64,000 bases of DNA from Dendrophyllia cribrosa (GCA_024195265.1 JAJLRJ010000010.1:21795284-21859283), one strand, 5' to 3'. Shown: positions 10,753 to 22,199, numbered from the stretch's first letter. Translations and numbers: made by a program. The notes: a model not told the origin generated them from the letters alone.

Positions 10753-13352
10753 AATATATATAGATAAACTGAGCCTAACGGCGTCGCTCTCTGAACAGAA
10801 AGCCGATGATAAGCTTAGCTTATAAACTAAGGTGAAAGGTCAGAAGTACAAGAATAAAGATTGACGACCCGGCTATTTTTCAATTTTAGCAATTCACAAA
10901 AATAGTATTACGCGACCGTCTGCACAGTACAATTTAGACCGTACAACAGTTCACAAAACAACTTTTTCTTGGTCTAGAATAACTAGTTTGACTAATTTCC
11001 GAATACAATACACCTGTTGCGTATCAAAAATTGCCCGAGAAACTGATTTGGAAATCAAAATTGCAAAAAATACAAACATATTTGCATATAAAGGCGACGC
11101 GAGTGAAGTTTAGAAGTATAAAATCCAAGTCTTGTTTTGTTTACATAAAATCGCTTTTCAACCTATGTAATAAATGAACAAACATAAAAATGGACAACAA
11201 AATCTTCTTTTGAAAAATTTTATTCAAATATCTATTAGTTTATGTTTAAAAGCAAAACACGTACCATTTATAGCGCATCAAGGCAGAGCTGTCCTCGATG
11301 AAATTCAAGATAACAACGACTAAACTTGAGCACGTTTCATAAACGTGTCTCCAAAACTAAAGAGAACACAAAGGAAAAGTCAATCAAAAATTGATATCAA
11401 CATAAATTCCCATAAAATCCGTAATAAAAACAAGGCATCTCCCCGCATTCATAAAAACGTATGAAGTTCCTCGAAGCGAGATTTTATCCCTGAAAGCTCT
11501 TTTTTTTCCACTAAAGCGGCTTCTGAGTATCCCTTAATTAGTATACCTGTCTTGAGTAGCAAACCGCGAAAAAATGCAGGGAAATAACGACTTTACTGCT
11601 TTGCTAAACACTGCGAAAGATCCAACTTTTAAAGTGTTTACCGAGCTGACGGCTGTGTGGCCGCGCGAAAAACAAAGCCTCGTTTTGCTTTCAAACTTGC
11701 TAAGATCCCAGATATTGTGTGGCGTCATATGTGCATGTTTTGCGACGTCATACGCGCCCGCGAGTTGGCCTTGCGAGACGCACCGACACACATGTCACGG
11801 GCATAGGTTCTTTGAGTATGGGGCTTCGCAGCGGGTCTTTGGCCCGCGAGTGCTCCGCTATAAATGTAAACGAAATGACCTGAAGGGAAAACGAAATCAC
11901 TTCGAGTTAGCGGGAGGTTCGAGTTATTACTCATGCGCATAGCGCGCATGAGGTAAGGTTCCGGCTTCGTTTTTCTCCGTCATTTTTTTTTTTTTGGTGT
12001 CACATTTGTGCATGCAAATTTATGCACGCATATACATTATTACGAACCGGGTCGTCAGGCTACATACAAATTCTACAAAAATGGCTGCCGCGCTCGGCAT
12101 GAGCTTGTTAACGGAGAACTCGCGGGCCGAAGACCCGCTGCGAAGCCACATACTCATAGAACCTGTGCCCGTCATTTTTCATGGTCATGGCTTGCGGAAT
12201 GTTTCGCGGCGCGCCTCCGTAACATGTGTGTCGGTCGGTCGGTGCGTCACGCAAGGCCAACTCGCGGGCGCATACGGCGTCGCAAAACATGCGCGTATCA
12301 CGCCACACAACATCCGGGTTCTTAGCAATTTTGAAAGCAAAGCGAGGCTTTGTTTTTCGCGCGGCTACACAGCCGTCAGCTCGGTAAACACTTTTCCCAC
12401 TTAAGTTTGTGTTTAGCGGAGATTAAGTAAAGTCCTTATTTCCCTGCTTTTTTTCGCGGTTTGCTACTCAAGACAGGGATACTAATTAAGGGATATTCAG
12501 AAGCCGCTTTAGTGGAAAAAGAAGAGCTTTCAGGGATAAAATTATGCTTCGAGAAACTTCGTACGATTTAATCAATGCAGGAGCAATTCGGGGAGATGTT
12601 TTTATTACGGATTTCAGAACCAAAAAGGCGGAGATTTAAAGAATTTCCAAGCAGTAGAGGGACTTAAAGGTAAAACAGATTACATTTTTCGATGGGAATT
12701 TATGTTGATATCAATCTGTGATTGACTTTTTCTTTTTGTTCTTGTTAGATTTGGAGAATTGTTTATAAAACGTGCTTAAATTCAGTTGTATTGATTTCTT
12801 GAATTTCATCGAAGACAGCTAGAACTCGATGCGCTATAAATGGTACGCGTTTTGCTTTTAAATATAAACTTATGGAGAATTGAATAAAATTTTTCGAAAG
12901 AAGATTGTGTTGTCCATTTTTATGTGTTTGTTCATTCATTACATAGGTTGAAAATCGATTTTATATAAACAAAACGAGACTTGGATTTTATAGTTCTATC
13001 TTCACTCGCGTCGCCTTATGCAAATATGTTTGTGTATTTATGTTTTGCAATTTTGATTTCCAAATCAGTTTCTCGGGCAATATTTGATACGCAACAGGTG
13101 TATTTTGTTCGGAAATAAGTAAAACTAGTTATTCTAGACCGAGAAAAAGTTGTTTTGTGGTGAACTCTTGTACGGTCTAAATGTACTGTGCAGACAGTCG
13201 CGTAATACTGTTTTTGAGAATTGCTAAAATTGAAAAATAGGCCGGTCGTCAATCTTAATTCTTGTGCTTCGACCTTTTACTTTAGTTCTGCTTATCATCG
13301 GCGGCTTTCTGTTCAGAGAGTGACGCTGTTAGTCTCAGCCTATCTATATATA
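10753..13352. mobile_element. 2.6-kb palindromic (foldback) element
   Basis: The left arm (10,753 to about 11,863) and right arm (about 12,110 to 13,352) are inverted copies with moderate divergence. Examples are the CAGAAAGCCGATGATAAGC end against GCTTATCATCGGCGGCTTTC, and the CAAACCGCGAAAAAATGCAG region against its complement near 12,450. The right arm has about 60 extra bases at 12,175-12,230. The loop of about 245 bp holds no ORF of note. CpG-rich blocks lie near 11,650-12,350. Half of this element recurs at about 28,800-31,310. Confidence 0.8.
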
Positions 13353-13938
13353 GAGACCTTAAGATCGAGGTTTTTTGGCATTTCCCGCAAACCGCGAACG
13401 TCAAGATGTCACGTAACCAGTGCCTTGCCGTCAGGTTTGCGGTTTGAGGTTCACCTTTGTACGGCTAGACCAAGCTCTGGAGGTAAGTGAGTTTTCGTAA
13501 TGTTTTTTGCACCCTTAAACATCACAATCCTACGTTTGAGAGGAAATACTACTTTTCAGAACTCTTTCGCTTATTAATTATCGAATTCTTTTTCATAGAA
13601 ACGTAATTTTGAAGACGAATTCTCAGCTAAAATAGAAGTGAACGAATGAATGAAAACAAACATGGCAGCCGACTTTTTGTTGTTGGAAATGTTTTGCCAG
13701 TCGGATTACTTTGTGGTTAAACTTCGATAAATAAAGTAAAACAAAAGCCAGTTTCTGATGATATGTGAATGCATGAATGTATACTTTGTTTTCTAAATGG
13801 CTACGGTAATAGAATGTGAAAAGTAACCCCCTCAATCTTAAGCCCAGATTATGTTCATACGGCGAACTCCGAACTGTAAACTGCTGGCCGACGTTTGTGG
13901 TTTGCGGTTAAAGGAGAAACCCTCAATCTTAAGGTCTC
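13353..13938. mobile_element. MITE with GAGACCTTAAG inverted ends
   Basis: The left end GAGACCTTAAGATCGAGG pairs with CCTCAATCTTAAGGTCTC at 13,921-13,938. Inner inverted blocks include GCAAACCGCGAACG and TTTGTGGTTTGCGG. It abuts the right tip of the 2.6-kb palindrome, so it inserted at or next to that element's end. Confidence 0.65.
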
Positions 13939-14629
13939 CAATTAAAGGTTTGAGTTACCGGGGGTAAATAACAGTAAATATATAAAGCAAAACCAGAGGA
14001 AATCGATTTTGCTTCGAGTTAGCGCGAGGTTCGAGTTACCGAGGGCTTGAGTTATCGAGATTCAACTGCAATATAACAAATAATGTAAGCGAAGTGATAA
14101 AATGCCTAGCCTGTACAATAGGTAGTTTTTGGCTGCTCGAGTGGGTTTTGGGGTGCGCCAGCGCCGAGGCAAGTGAGAGGAGGGAGGGTCTTTTCTTCCT
14201 TTCCCTCTCGAAATGGAGTCAATGCTTGGAAATCGTCTAAATTTGGCAAGTAGTTCACACAGCTATATATATTTCATCAGCAAGGTTTCTTTTTATATTG
14301 ACATCAGTTCTTTATTGTGCTTAGTTTCCAGCTGCGTTGGTCAGATTGAAATAGTGCCTCCCACTTTTTTAAAAATAAAGTTTGAATTCGATCCGTTTTC
14401 GCGTGTTTGATCAAGCAGTGCGATAGGGGATAGCTCTTGTGTAATTAATCTTCAAAGTTGCGCTAAATTTAAGCCTTGCTATGAGTCTTCATGAGCGTTC
14501 ACTCGGGTTAACCGAAAATCTCCTAAAAGTCGAAAAAATTAAAACAACATGAAAGTCTTGCAACACAGAAAAAATGAGCGAAATCTATTTTTCAAACCAG
14601 ATCAGTCAGACCGCTTTTACGGAGACTCT
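13939..14629. other. No gene seen
   Basis: Contains GAGTTACCG and GAGTTAGCG motifs (13,950-14,065) related to sequences beside the 2.6-kb palindrome (10,740 and 11,900). The rest is AT-rich with no supported feature. Confidence 0.5.
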
Positions 14630-15309
14630 CTTACGGTCGATGCCGCTTAAAACAAAACCTCCAGAAAGCCGAGAAGTGGACTGTTCTGTCGGCGTATTGC
14701 ATTGGGCATAATTAATAAGTGAGCTCCACTTGCGGAGGACGTTTTATCGGCTTCAAAAGTTTGCACTGAAAAAAAAAAACGACTCCGCCGGCGAGCCGAG
14801 AAGTTTTGAGCTTGTTCTGTTGCTTACATCTCCAGGGAGCATTATTCATTACGACCGAACGGTCATGTATCGATGGCAAGATTCAAATGTCAACTCAGAG
14901 TATGTAGAAAACGAATGCACTAAAAAATTGCAATGAAAAGATTCGAAGATAAATCTTAGCTAGTAGGCAATCTAATAGATCCATTTCCTTTCCACGGACG
15001 ACCGAATTTCTGAGCCAAACCTTCTGAAGGTTCTCGTCTCTTGACAGCCGCCTCGAGCCTTCGGTGGCGTTCAATAGAAAACGTATCACTAACGATGGAA
15101 AATAAAAGAAAACATACAAAAACAAAATGTAATGCCTTGAATATTAACTAAATATTTGAAAGAAATCATGTTGAAGTCAAAAGACGATACAGATTCCCCG
15201 ATGTAAACGGATTTTTTAGGAATCAAACTTCCCCGCCACAAAACGGCTTTTCGTGGACCATGAAATTCAAGAACGCCCGCAATGCATCACAGAAAGTGAC
15301 AATGGGTCT
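14630..15309 (-). mobile_element. 5'-truncated copy of the TTAA element family seen at 30,199 and 58,150
   Basis: The right end (15,280-15,309) is the inverse of the terminus at 58,150 (AGACCCATTGTCACTTTC). The interior matches 59,140-59,400 and 30,470-30,800, including the CGTCCTCCGC segment and the GCCTTCGGTGGCGTT segment at 15,057-15,071. The outer TTAA is changed to TTAG at 15,311. The opposite end is missing, so this copy is immobile. Confidence 0.65.
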
Positions 15310-15372
15310 TTTAGTGAAATTTGTGATCTTCGCAGTGTGCTATCAACTTAACTTGCAGTCGAAAAGGCGACC

Positions 15373-15436
15373 TGAAATAAATTCAGGCTTGAACGGAATT
15401 TAAGCCCATGACCTTGCGATACAGGTGCAATACTCT
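15373..15436 (-). repeat. tRNA-derived SINE (copy 1)
   Basis: Read on the minus strand it begins GGTTGTCAGAGTATTGCACC and continues through a B-box-like region to a TGAATTTATTTCAGG stem and a TTTTCGACTGCAAGTTAA tail. The same unit occurs at 27,951-28,050 and, truncated, at 57,703-57,750. The B box here is damaged (GGGCTTAAATTCC). Confidence 0.6.
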
Positions 15437-16835
15437 GACAACCTTAAAACTATTTTAGTTCGAATTGTAAATAATGAACGCGACTGAATTGAAACATTTA
15501 ACAAACTTGCAGTTAAAAACATAACTTGTTTTGAATACTTACACTGCGCAAGTTTTCTCGGTCTTGGATCCATACAATTGTTATAAAGTAAGCAGCTGTA
15601 TATCGACACATTATTTAATAATTAACGAATAGTTTTTACCGTCCAATCTGAACAAACATTCCGAGCATTGAGTTTTCCGATTACTCTGCGACAGAAATAT
15701 TCGCATAATTTATTTTATCAGTTTGGATAAAAAAAGGTACACATTTTTTTTCTAACCGCCAATTTTTATTGCTTTAGTGGGGAAGTACTGTAATAATTAT
15801 TGTGTTTGAAATAATAAAAAGGCATAAATTACTTGACCATGAGAACTCGGCTTAATACGGACAGCTTTCGTGGGCATTCTTAGTATTACGGAAACTATTG
15901 TTGGTTATAGCTATTATTATGTTGCTGTGTTGGTATTGTTCAGTGTCTTTTGAATCTTTTGCGTTACACCATTTGGTGATCACAACTTCTGCAATACCAA
16001 GACAATGCCGTTTTCGCGATCCCTACGGTTGATTTATGCACTGTACAAGTGATTTTACTTCATCTGCCCGTGCAAAAAAACTGTTTATCCATCGGCTGAT
16101 ACAAGCAATCTTTTCTCTCTGCATGCCTATTGCCGCGACTACTTTGGCAGTAGGTATAGAGCGGGCAATGAAGGCCGCCCGGTCAACCAGCACGAAAAAC
16201 CGGAACGAAAAATCCTCCCTCCCCTTGAACGCCTGCAAAATGACAAGATCGAAGCAAGTGACGGGAATTTATGTAAAGGAGCCGCAAAGCAGCATGCCCG
16301 CCTAATGTCACCGAATCACGGTGGAATTTGAATTAAATCAATTTTCAGCGATGTGCTTACTATGTCTGCAGTGAGAATATTTGGGTGAAGAATCTTCTAT
16401 TTATATGGAGTTTCGTTTTCAAGAGTTGGCTCATAGGAGCCTTTGATTAAGCAACAGTAAAACCTTCGGAGGTTGAATTCTCCGGAATTCTGAAAACACG
16501 ACCAAGAAAATTAAAAACATTTGTAACCGTTCTTGTCTACAAATATAGTAAAAACAATTTAATCAGTAGCAACAACAGTAATACACAAAAATTGTTTAAA
16601 ATGTCGCCGTTCTCTTCCATGTTCATGCATGTATGCCTTGCATTTTAGAGCTGCTTTATATTGCCTCTACCGGTTTAATCATTTAAAGAGAGTAAACTGA
16701 AGCTTATTGGAGAGGGTTGAATCCTGTATTAAGTGAATGATAAAAATTACTGTCTGAAAGGCACCTTTAATGACAGTTTCCTTCAGTACCATTTGTCAAA
16801 TATGATGGGTAGTTGTTATCCAACAGTGTATCGTG
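15437..16835 (+). repeat. Block A copy 1, upstream of tRNA-Val
   Basis: This 1.4-kb block is repeated in inverted orientation at 55,967-57,700, and parts recur at 25,282-25,560, 27,553-27,950, 39,200-39,764 and 49,850-50,413. Landmarks are GTCCAAGACCGAGA on the minus strand near 15,570, the GCGGGCAATGAAGGCCGCC stretch near 16,160, and CAGTAAAACCTTCGGAGG near 16,456. Reading frames in it are not conserved between copies, so it is treated as non-coding. Confidence 0.75.
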
Positions 16836-16908
16836 GTTTCCGTAGTGTAGCGGTTATCACGTCCGCCTAACACGCGGAAGGTCGCCAGTTCAAGCCTGGC
16901 CGGAAACA
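16836..16908 (+). tRNA. tRNA-Val (anticodon AAC)
   Basis: A 73-base cloverleaf: the acceptor GTTTCCG pairs fully with CGGAAAC, the anticodon stem TCCGC/GCGGA is perfect, and the anticodon AAC is at 16,869-16,871. The T-arm GCCAG/CTGGC with loop TTCAAGC is perfect. It is followed at once by eight T (16,909-16,916), a Pol III terminator. The discriminator base A is encoded. Its upstream flank is block A but its downstream flank is block B, unlike every other AAC copy here. Confidence 0.93.
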
Positions 16909-17106
16909 TTTTTTTTCGTAAAAGCAAAGAGTCTGGAATGTTTTTTTTGCTGAATTAGGAAAAAGAGAAATCTTCATATAATTTAATTTTAGCTGGTGAG
17001 GTATGTTGTGTCGATTCCTGATTCGCCATGTAAATAGCTCAAGAGAGACGAGTGTAGCAGCTAAAGGACATTTTTCTAAGTGCTATAAATACCAAAAACA
17101 AAATTT

Positions 17107-17323
17107 AAAATTAAACAAGACTTACCTGTAAGTTGAAGTTTGATGATAATTCTGCCAAATCATTAATAGTACAGAAGGGTTAACATGAAGTGACAGGAAG
17201 GCAGAAAGCCATGATAGTGTGGGTTCATATAAGGGTGTAATGGGCATGTTAACCCTTCTGTACTATTAATGATTGCAGAATTATCATCAAACTTCAACTT
17301 ACAGGTAAGTCTTGTTTAATTTT
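17107..17323. repeat. Perfect-armed hairpin with splice-donor-like tips
   Basis: Arms of about 85 bp are nearly identical inverted copies. The outer parts read AACAAGACTTACCTGTAAG and its complement CTTACAGGTAAGTCTTGTT, so the CAG/GTAAGT 5' splice consensus points outward on both strands. It lies just beyond the 3' end of the DIRS element. It may be a MITE or part of that element's terminal repeat. Confidence 0.75.
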
Positions 17324-17466
17324 CAATTCTACCAAATCATAATGTACATCCTGGTTACCATGAGATTTTAACGCAGACAGCACAAAATGACAAAGTGCCC
17401 AATCAGTCTACATAGTAGCATAGTTTAATTCCACACAGCTGCAATACACATTCTACATGTATAAGC

Positions 17467-17760
17467 CTATTCGAGAACTGATGCACTCATCTGGTATGTT
17501 ACAGCAACTGGTTCGTTGTAGAATTTACGAAATGTGGACTCTTCAGTCCAGCCACCTGTAGCCAGGATTACATCAGTAGAAGCAAACATAAGTGCTTTAC
17601 TTGTTGAAGCACATCTAGAACTATGAGCAGAGAATAACTCTGTATCAATGCCTGCCGGCTTACCTAAAATGGTTTTGATCCAGCGTCCAATAGTAGCCGA
17701 GGTCACTGCCCTAGGTGGTTTGATGAATGATACAAGCAATTTAGTGGAGTCCCTTAATTT
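17467..17760 (-). pseudogene. DIRS tyrosine recombinase, C-terminal catalytic part
   Basis: The minus-strand frame encodes about 90 residues with the tyrosine recombinase box HSSRCASTSKA (catalytic H-x-x-R), then GGWTEESTFRKFYN, whose Tyr is in the position of the nucleophile. This arrangement is characteristic of DIRS/Ngaro-group retrotransposon recombinases, which integrate circular cDNA without a DDE integrase. The protein runs to a natural-looking C-terminus. Upstream coding (17,760-18,050) is interrupted by stops, so the gene is broken. It lies 3' of the RT and RNase H parts of the same element, the expected DIRS order. Confidence 0.8.
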
Positions 17761-18049
17761 CTCAGTAGCACTTATATAGTAATCTAAAGTTCCATATACA
17801 TACAGTCCCTTAACTGGGTACTTCTACAAACGGGCATTTCCAAATACTTTGCCAGGTTTGTCCTGCTTAAAGTGTTCCGCTAAGGCAAAATTAAAACATT
17901 GCTCATTTCTCTGAATATACTCTGCTGATGTATCCAAAAATGTCAGTGTCTGACACCTTTGCCCTGTGGTCAGTGCAATCAACATGACTAATTTCAAGGT
18001 GAGTTCTTTTAAATTGATTTTATCCAGAGGTCAAAATAAACTCAGGTAA

Positions 18050-18390
18050 TCAAGGGCAGTGTCCACAGGTCTCATGTTGTTGTTTTATCTTGTCACAGGC
18101 CTGTACTATCTCGCCAGGAATGCATGATGATCTCAACAATGTCTGGCAAAAGCTCCGACTTCTGCAAGGATTTCCTGATACATTGAATACCAGTAGCTCC
18201 AGTTGTCGGTGTAGTGGATGTGGACCATCCAGAGTTGGATAAATGAGATTGTGAGCAGGAACCTTCAGAACCCGTGGTGTGTCAATAAATAGACTTAGCA
18301 CAGCTGTAAAGTATTGCTATGTTGCCCATAGAGGTATTATTATGATTCCTGATTGTGAACTGTTTGTTGTACACATCTGGAAATTAGGTC
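18050..18390 (-). pseudogene. DIRS polyprotein fragment between RNase H and recombinase
   Basis: An open stretch of 83 codons contains HPLHRQLELLVFNVSGN and RSRSFCQTLL, a pattern found in DIRS polyproteins after the RNase H domain. The frame is cut on its N-terminal side by the LINE insertion at about 18,401. Together with 19,850-21,300 it forms one element now in two pieces. Confidence 0.6.
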
Positions 18391-18400
18391 TCCACTTGCG

Positions 18401-19840
18401 CATACATACATACATACAACTTTATTTAAACTCGGTAAAATCATTCAGTATATAAAAAGTGACAATTATATCATTAAAAATGTATATACACTTCACTTAC
18501 TGTTTTACAAGGTTGCCGAGTGGGAGACCGATGATTGAAATAGTCGGTTTATTTCCCTTTTAAATTGCCCTATTGACTTGATATTCCGTACATCTTGTGG
18601 TAAGGAGTTCCACAACTGAGCCCCGCTATAGCTAAATCTACGCTTTAGGTAATTGGTGCGTGGCTTGGGCAATGTTAGTTTACCGCACGAATTTCGTAAA
18701 TTGTAATTTGTGCTTCGTGTATTGAATAGGTCCTGCAAGTACACTGGGGCTAATTTGTTGAGGGACTTAAACATCACAACTGCCTTTTGCTTTTTTCGTC
18801 TTACTGAGAGTGAATCCCATTTCAGCCTTTCCAGGAGTACGTTGGAGCTTGTCTCGTAATTAGCCCCCGCAATCACCCTGGCTGCACGGTTCTGTAATTT
18901 TTGCAGTTTATCGCTCAGTTGGTTACTAAACCCATCCCAGACGGGGCTACAGTAATCGAGATGGGGCTGGATTAGGGCGTTATAAATTTGTATTGCAGTA
19001 GATTGAGAGACAAAAGGCCTAATGCGCTTCAGAGCACCTATTGCTGAAGACACCTTTTTACATACTTCGTTAATATAATTTTACCAAGAGAGTCTATCGT
19101 CAATTGTAAGACCTAGCGACGTAGTATGATCCACTCTCTCGATTTGTTGATTTTCTAAACTGACACAGATTTCGTCATTACTCTCCACAAGTAGCCTCTG
19201 ACGAGAACCTATGATCATGAACTCGGTTTTCGCAACGTTAAGGCTAAGCCTATTCGTTTTTAGCCAGCAATTGAGATTCGCGAGTTTAGAGTTTATCATC
19301 GGTTCAAGATCAGCGAGAGTACGGCCAGTAATGCTAATATTAGTGTCATCTGCGAACATTTTTGCGCAGGCTGTAGTGAGGCAGTTCGGCATGTCATTGA
19401 TGTATATTAGAAAGAGTAGAGGGCCAATTATGCTGGCCTGTGGCACCCCGCAACTTATTTCGTTTGTGTTTGACAGAGCGCCGTTTACGTTACACTTTTG
19501 ACCCCTATTACTTAAGTATGAGGCGAGTCATCGGAGGGAGTTCTCATCCACTCCGTAGTTTACGAGCTTACGCAAAATGATTTCACGGTCAGTGGTGTCG
19601 AAGGCCTTTTTGAGGTCGATAAATATGACACCATTTAAAAGACCATTGTCTATATTGATTGACCAGTTGTTCGTGGTCGCAAGTAGGGCTGTTTGGGTGC
19701 TGTACAGTGAGCGAAAACCAGACTGGTAATTGCTCAAGAGCTTGTTCTCATTTAGGTAATCATAAAGTTGTTGGTAAATAATTTTTTCGAAAATTTTTGA
19801 GACAATATATGGGTAATACAGATATTGGTCTGTAATTGTT
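18401..19840 (-). mobile_element. 5'-truncated LINE inserted in the DIRS element
   Basis: On the minus strand the element runs from about 19,840 to a 3' tail of TGTA/TATG microsatellite (complement of CATACATACA at 18,401-18,419). An AATAAA signal lies just before it. This microsatellite tail replaces poly(A), as in CR1/L2-like lineages. The 5' end begins within the reverse transcriptase, as usual for incomplete target-primed reverse transcription. Confidence 0.8.
18505..19815 (-). pseudogene. LINE reverse transcriptase (CR1/L2/Rex-like), broken
   Basis: Three collinear pieces: 19,528-19,815 (SGFRS, then FIDLKKAFDT, the first catalytic Asp block), 19,081-19,446 (GPLLFLIYINDMPN, then FADD, the Y/FxDD catalytic motif) and 18,505-19,053 (LDYCSPVWDG, LQKLQNRAAR, NYNLRN, and a C-terminal WNSLPQDVR domain). 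Between them, the Trp expected near 19,527 is replaced by a stop (TGA), and a second stop (TAA) follows SW at about 19,080. An upstream part with RT fingers, endonuclease and ORF1 is absent. It is therefore dead but fairly young, as the frame is otherwise intact. Confidence 0.88.
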
Positions 19841-19844
19841 AAGG

Positions 19845-20453
19845 TCTGTAATTGTTAATTGTTAAAGTCTACTAGCAAAGAGATCTATGTCTGGTTGTCC
19901 AAGCAAAGAGGTAATTTTCTTGAATACAGAAGCTGAAAGCATTCGATCAAGATCCAAATTCAAATTGCGAAATAACTGATCAGCATTAACATTGCTAGAT
20001 CCTGGATTATGGGCAGCTTAATGCCAAATAATCTTGGCAATGGCCCAATCCCAAATTTCTTGTACAAGGGAGTTGCAATCTAATGACTTGCATTCCCCTG
20101 TAACATTAATGTTGGAAACAGTAGTAGTGTTGTCCGACATAACCCTAACATGAATGTTACTTCTGCCATCGCACAAAGATGACAATGAAAGTTAAATAGC
20201 TAAAAACTCTAGATAATTAATGTCCTTAGCTGATTCAGACTTAGACCATATACCACATGTATTGTTGCCATATTCAATAGGTCATTTCCGAGTTGCCTTT
20301 AGCCTCTCTATCAAAGCGAGGCTAGGTGCGAAACCTTTCATATGAAAGGCCTATTTGAGCACCCCAGCCTATTAGAGAAGCATCAGAGTAAATTACTACA
20401 ACTAGACTGGAGTGGTGGATCTTTCTTGAAGCCGAATGAACATTAGAAGAGCA
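19845..20453 (-). pseudogene. DIRS RNase H region, degenerate, with internally deleted TTAA MITE
   Basis: This continues the DIRS element between its RT and the LINE insertion. The frames are broken. At about 20,275-20,355 it carries one arm of the MITE seen complete at 54,712-54,905 (TTTCCGAGTTGCCTTTAGCC) joined to the last few bases of the other arm (AGGCCTAT), an internal-deletion derivative. Confidence 0.5.
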
Positions 20454-21300
20454 TCAGTGAACTTCTGTCAAGCACACATTACAAAGGATCATGAATGCAT
20501 CAAAATTCCCGACTAAATTTTGGTTTCTCTCTTTATCAGCCTCAATGTGACGATAAGGGAGGGGCCCGAACTCCACCCCAGGGAAGTTTGAGACTAGTGT
20601 GCCAAGAAAAGATGCAACTTGACGGATTGTAAACTGTCTATTCGGCTGCGAAAATTTATGGCACAACTGCAAGATTTTGTCAGCTCTCTTAGTCGTAAGA
20701 GTCACTATCATGCGAGTGGAAACCAAAATAAATCCTAGAAATTGTAAAGTTTGAGTCATTATGATAACTGACTTATCAGGATAGATTTTAAAACCGAAGC
20801 TGATAATGAATTGCACCGCATGTAATGCTTCCTCGCATTCCACATAACTATCTTCAAGGTAGAAGGAGTCATCAATATAGCTTAAACAACAAAAAACAGA
20901 GAAAGGTTTCGTAATAACTTTGGTAAAGATCCTAGGACAACTGGACAAGCCCATAGGCACGCTAGTAAAGGCATATAACTGGTCTCTCCAAACAAATTTC
21001 AAATATTTCTGATGCTCTGATGCGATTGGTATAGAGTAATATGCATCTTTGAGGTCAATGGAGGTCATAAAACACAATGGTCTCATAAGCTTAATAGCTG
21101 TCTCTAATGTGTCAATTTCGAAATGATGATACGACACTGACTCATTCGTTTCTTAAGGTTAAAAATGACTCTATGAACCCCATCTTAATTCTGTGCAGTG
21201 AAACACCGTGTTCTTGTGGCATAAATGTGAGACTCAGGTACCAGGTCAAATTCAAGGTGACAGTGGGAAACTGCATCCAAGATGAATGAATCACTTGTTA
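20454..21300 (-). pseudogene. DIRS reverse transcriptase
   Basis: The minus-strand frame from 21,137 to 20,454 (227 codons) encodes HHFEIDTLETAIKLMRP, SIDLKDAYYSIPI (catalytic Asp), KYLKFVW, VPMGLSSCPRIFTKV and YIDDS (YxDD). It continues through GFILVSTRM to a thumb-like region. LPMGLSSCPRIFTK-type motifs mark DIRS-group RTs. Just upstream, RVIFNLKK is present in another frame (about 21,150-21,180), so a frameshift separates the two. The downstream RNase H is degenerate. The enzyme would copy element RNA to cDNA; this copy is broken. Confidence 0.85.
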
Positions 21301-22109
21301 TTTTTTCCCACACATGTAGGGAATCTTGTTGCCCTCCTGCCTAAAAAAGGACCTGATTCAAAATAATATTAGCAAAAGCACTCTCACTAACCTCTGCAGA
21401 AACTATTTGGTCTTGGATGATGGGGTCTTGGGATTCTGATGGACCGTGCTTGGCCCCGGCCTGACGCTAAAAAGGACGACGTCAGTGTAAACCTTGATCC
21501 CCTTCCCCTGCCATTACTCTGAAGCGGCCGCGACCGCGCATGCTTCTTCCAGATGGCACCTCATTAGGTTCCATGCGTTGCTTTGGGGTTACTTTTGCTG
21601 GGCACTTCAGTACTCCCGAAGTATCTCCATTCCCGAATCGGCAAAAACTGCTCATACAGTAAAGCAGCCAAACACATATATATCTCTTGTCTTCCTCGAG
21701 ATTCATTTCTGAACCGTATGGCCTTAATGAGTACTTCCACAAGCAACTTAATTAGTTACCTTCTGAAACGATGGTAACCAGAATGATGATCAATGATGGA
21801 CCACTGGAAAAGTACTCGACGCGAACGCTGTGGTGAGGCTGTAAGATTCCTCTCCACGTGCAACGTGACGTCATCACGGGTGTCAATACCCCGGATGATA
21901 AAACCACAATCGACTGCGCATGCTTCCGATCTTACATCCCACAAATTCTGATTTTTTTCGCTAAATGTCAAGAATAGGCTGCTGCCTCGCTAACGCTCAC
22001 TAACAATTAATAAATACAATGGTCCAAAACGGGTCTAAATGAAATCATCCTCTAGTTTTGCTTAGTAATTAGTTGGTAAATGTTGTGGTTTCAATTATTT
22101 TATCAGAAT
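21300..22109. other. Probable DIRS 5' part and unassigned sequence
   Basis: The DIRS element should continue upstream of its RT to about 21,480. Minus-strand ORFs at 21,482-21,742 overlap in several frames and none is recognisable. A BglI/NotI-like GC-rich patch lies at 21,520-21,545. Nothing firm can be called. Confidence 0.35.
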
Positions 22110-22181
22110 TCCTCGGTAGTATAGTGGTGAGTATCCCCTCTTGTCACGCAGGAGACCGGGATTCGATTCTCCGCCGGGGAG
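22110..22181 (+). tRNA. tRNA-Asp-like (anticodon GTC), probably pseudogene
   Basis: 72 bases match tRNA-Asp closely: acceptor TCCTCGG with CCGGGGA-type 3' strand, D-arm TAGTATAGTGGTGAGTA, anticodon loop TTGTCAC with GTC, and B box GATTCGATTC. The anticodon stem CCCTC/GCAGG has two mismatches, and loop position 32 is T. That suggests loss of function. The downstream T-run is weak. It is followed by a CAGTAAAACCTTCGGAGG segment of block A at 22,212. Confidence 0.75.
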
Positions 22182-22199
22182 GTTACATATTTTGTGTGT

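Noticed and set aside
11574..12404. Long overlapping ORFs on both strands (122 and 136 codons)
   Set aside because: They lie in the two arms of the 2.6-kb palindrome and mirror one another; openness reflects CpG-rich repeat sequence, and no domain is recognisable.
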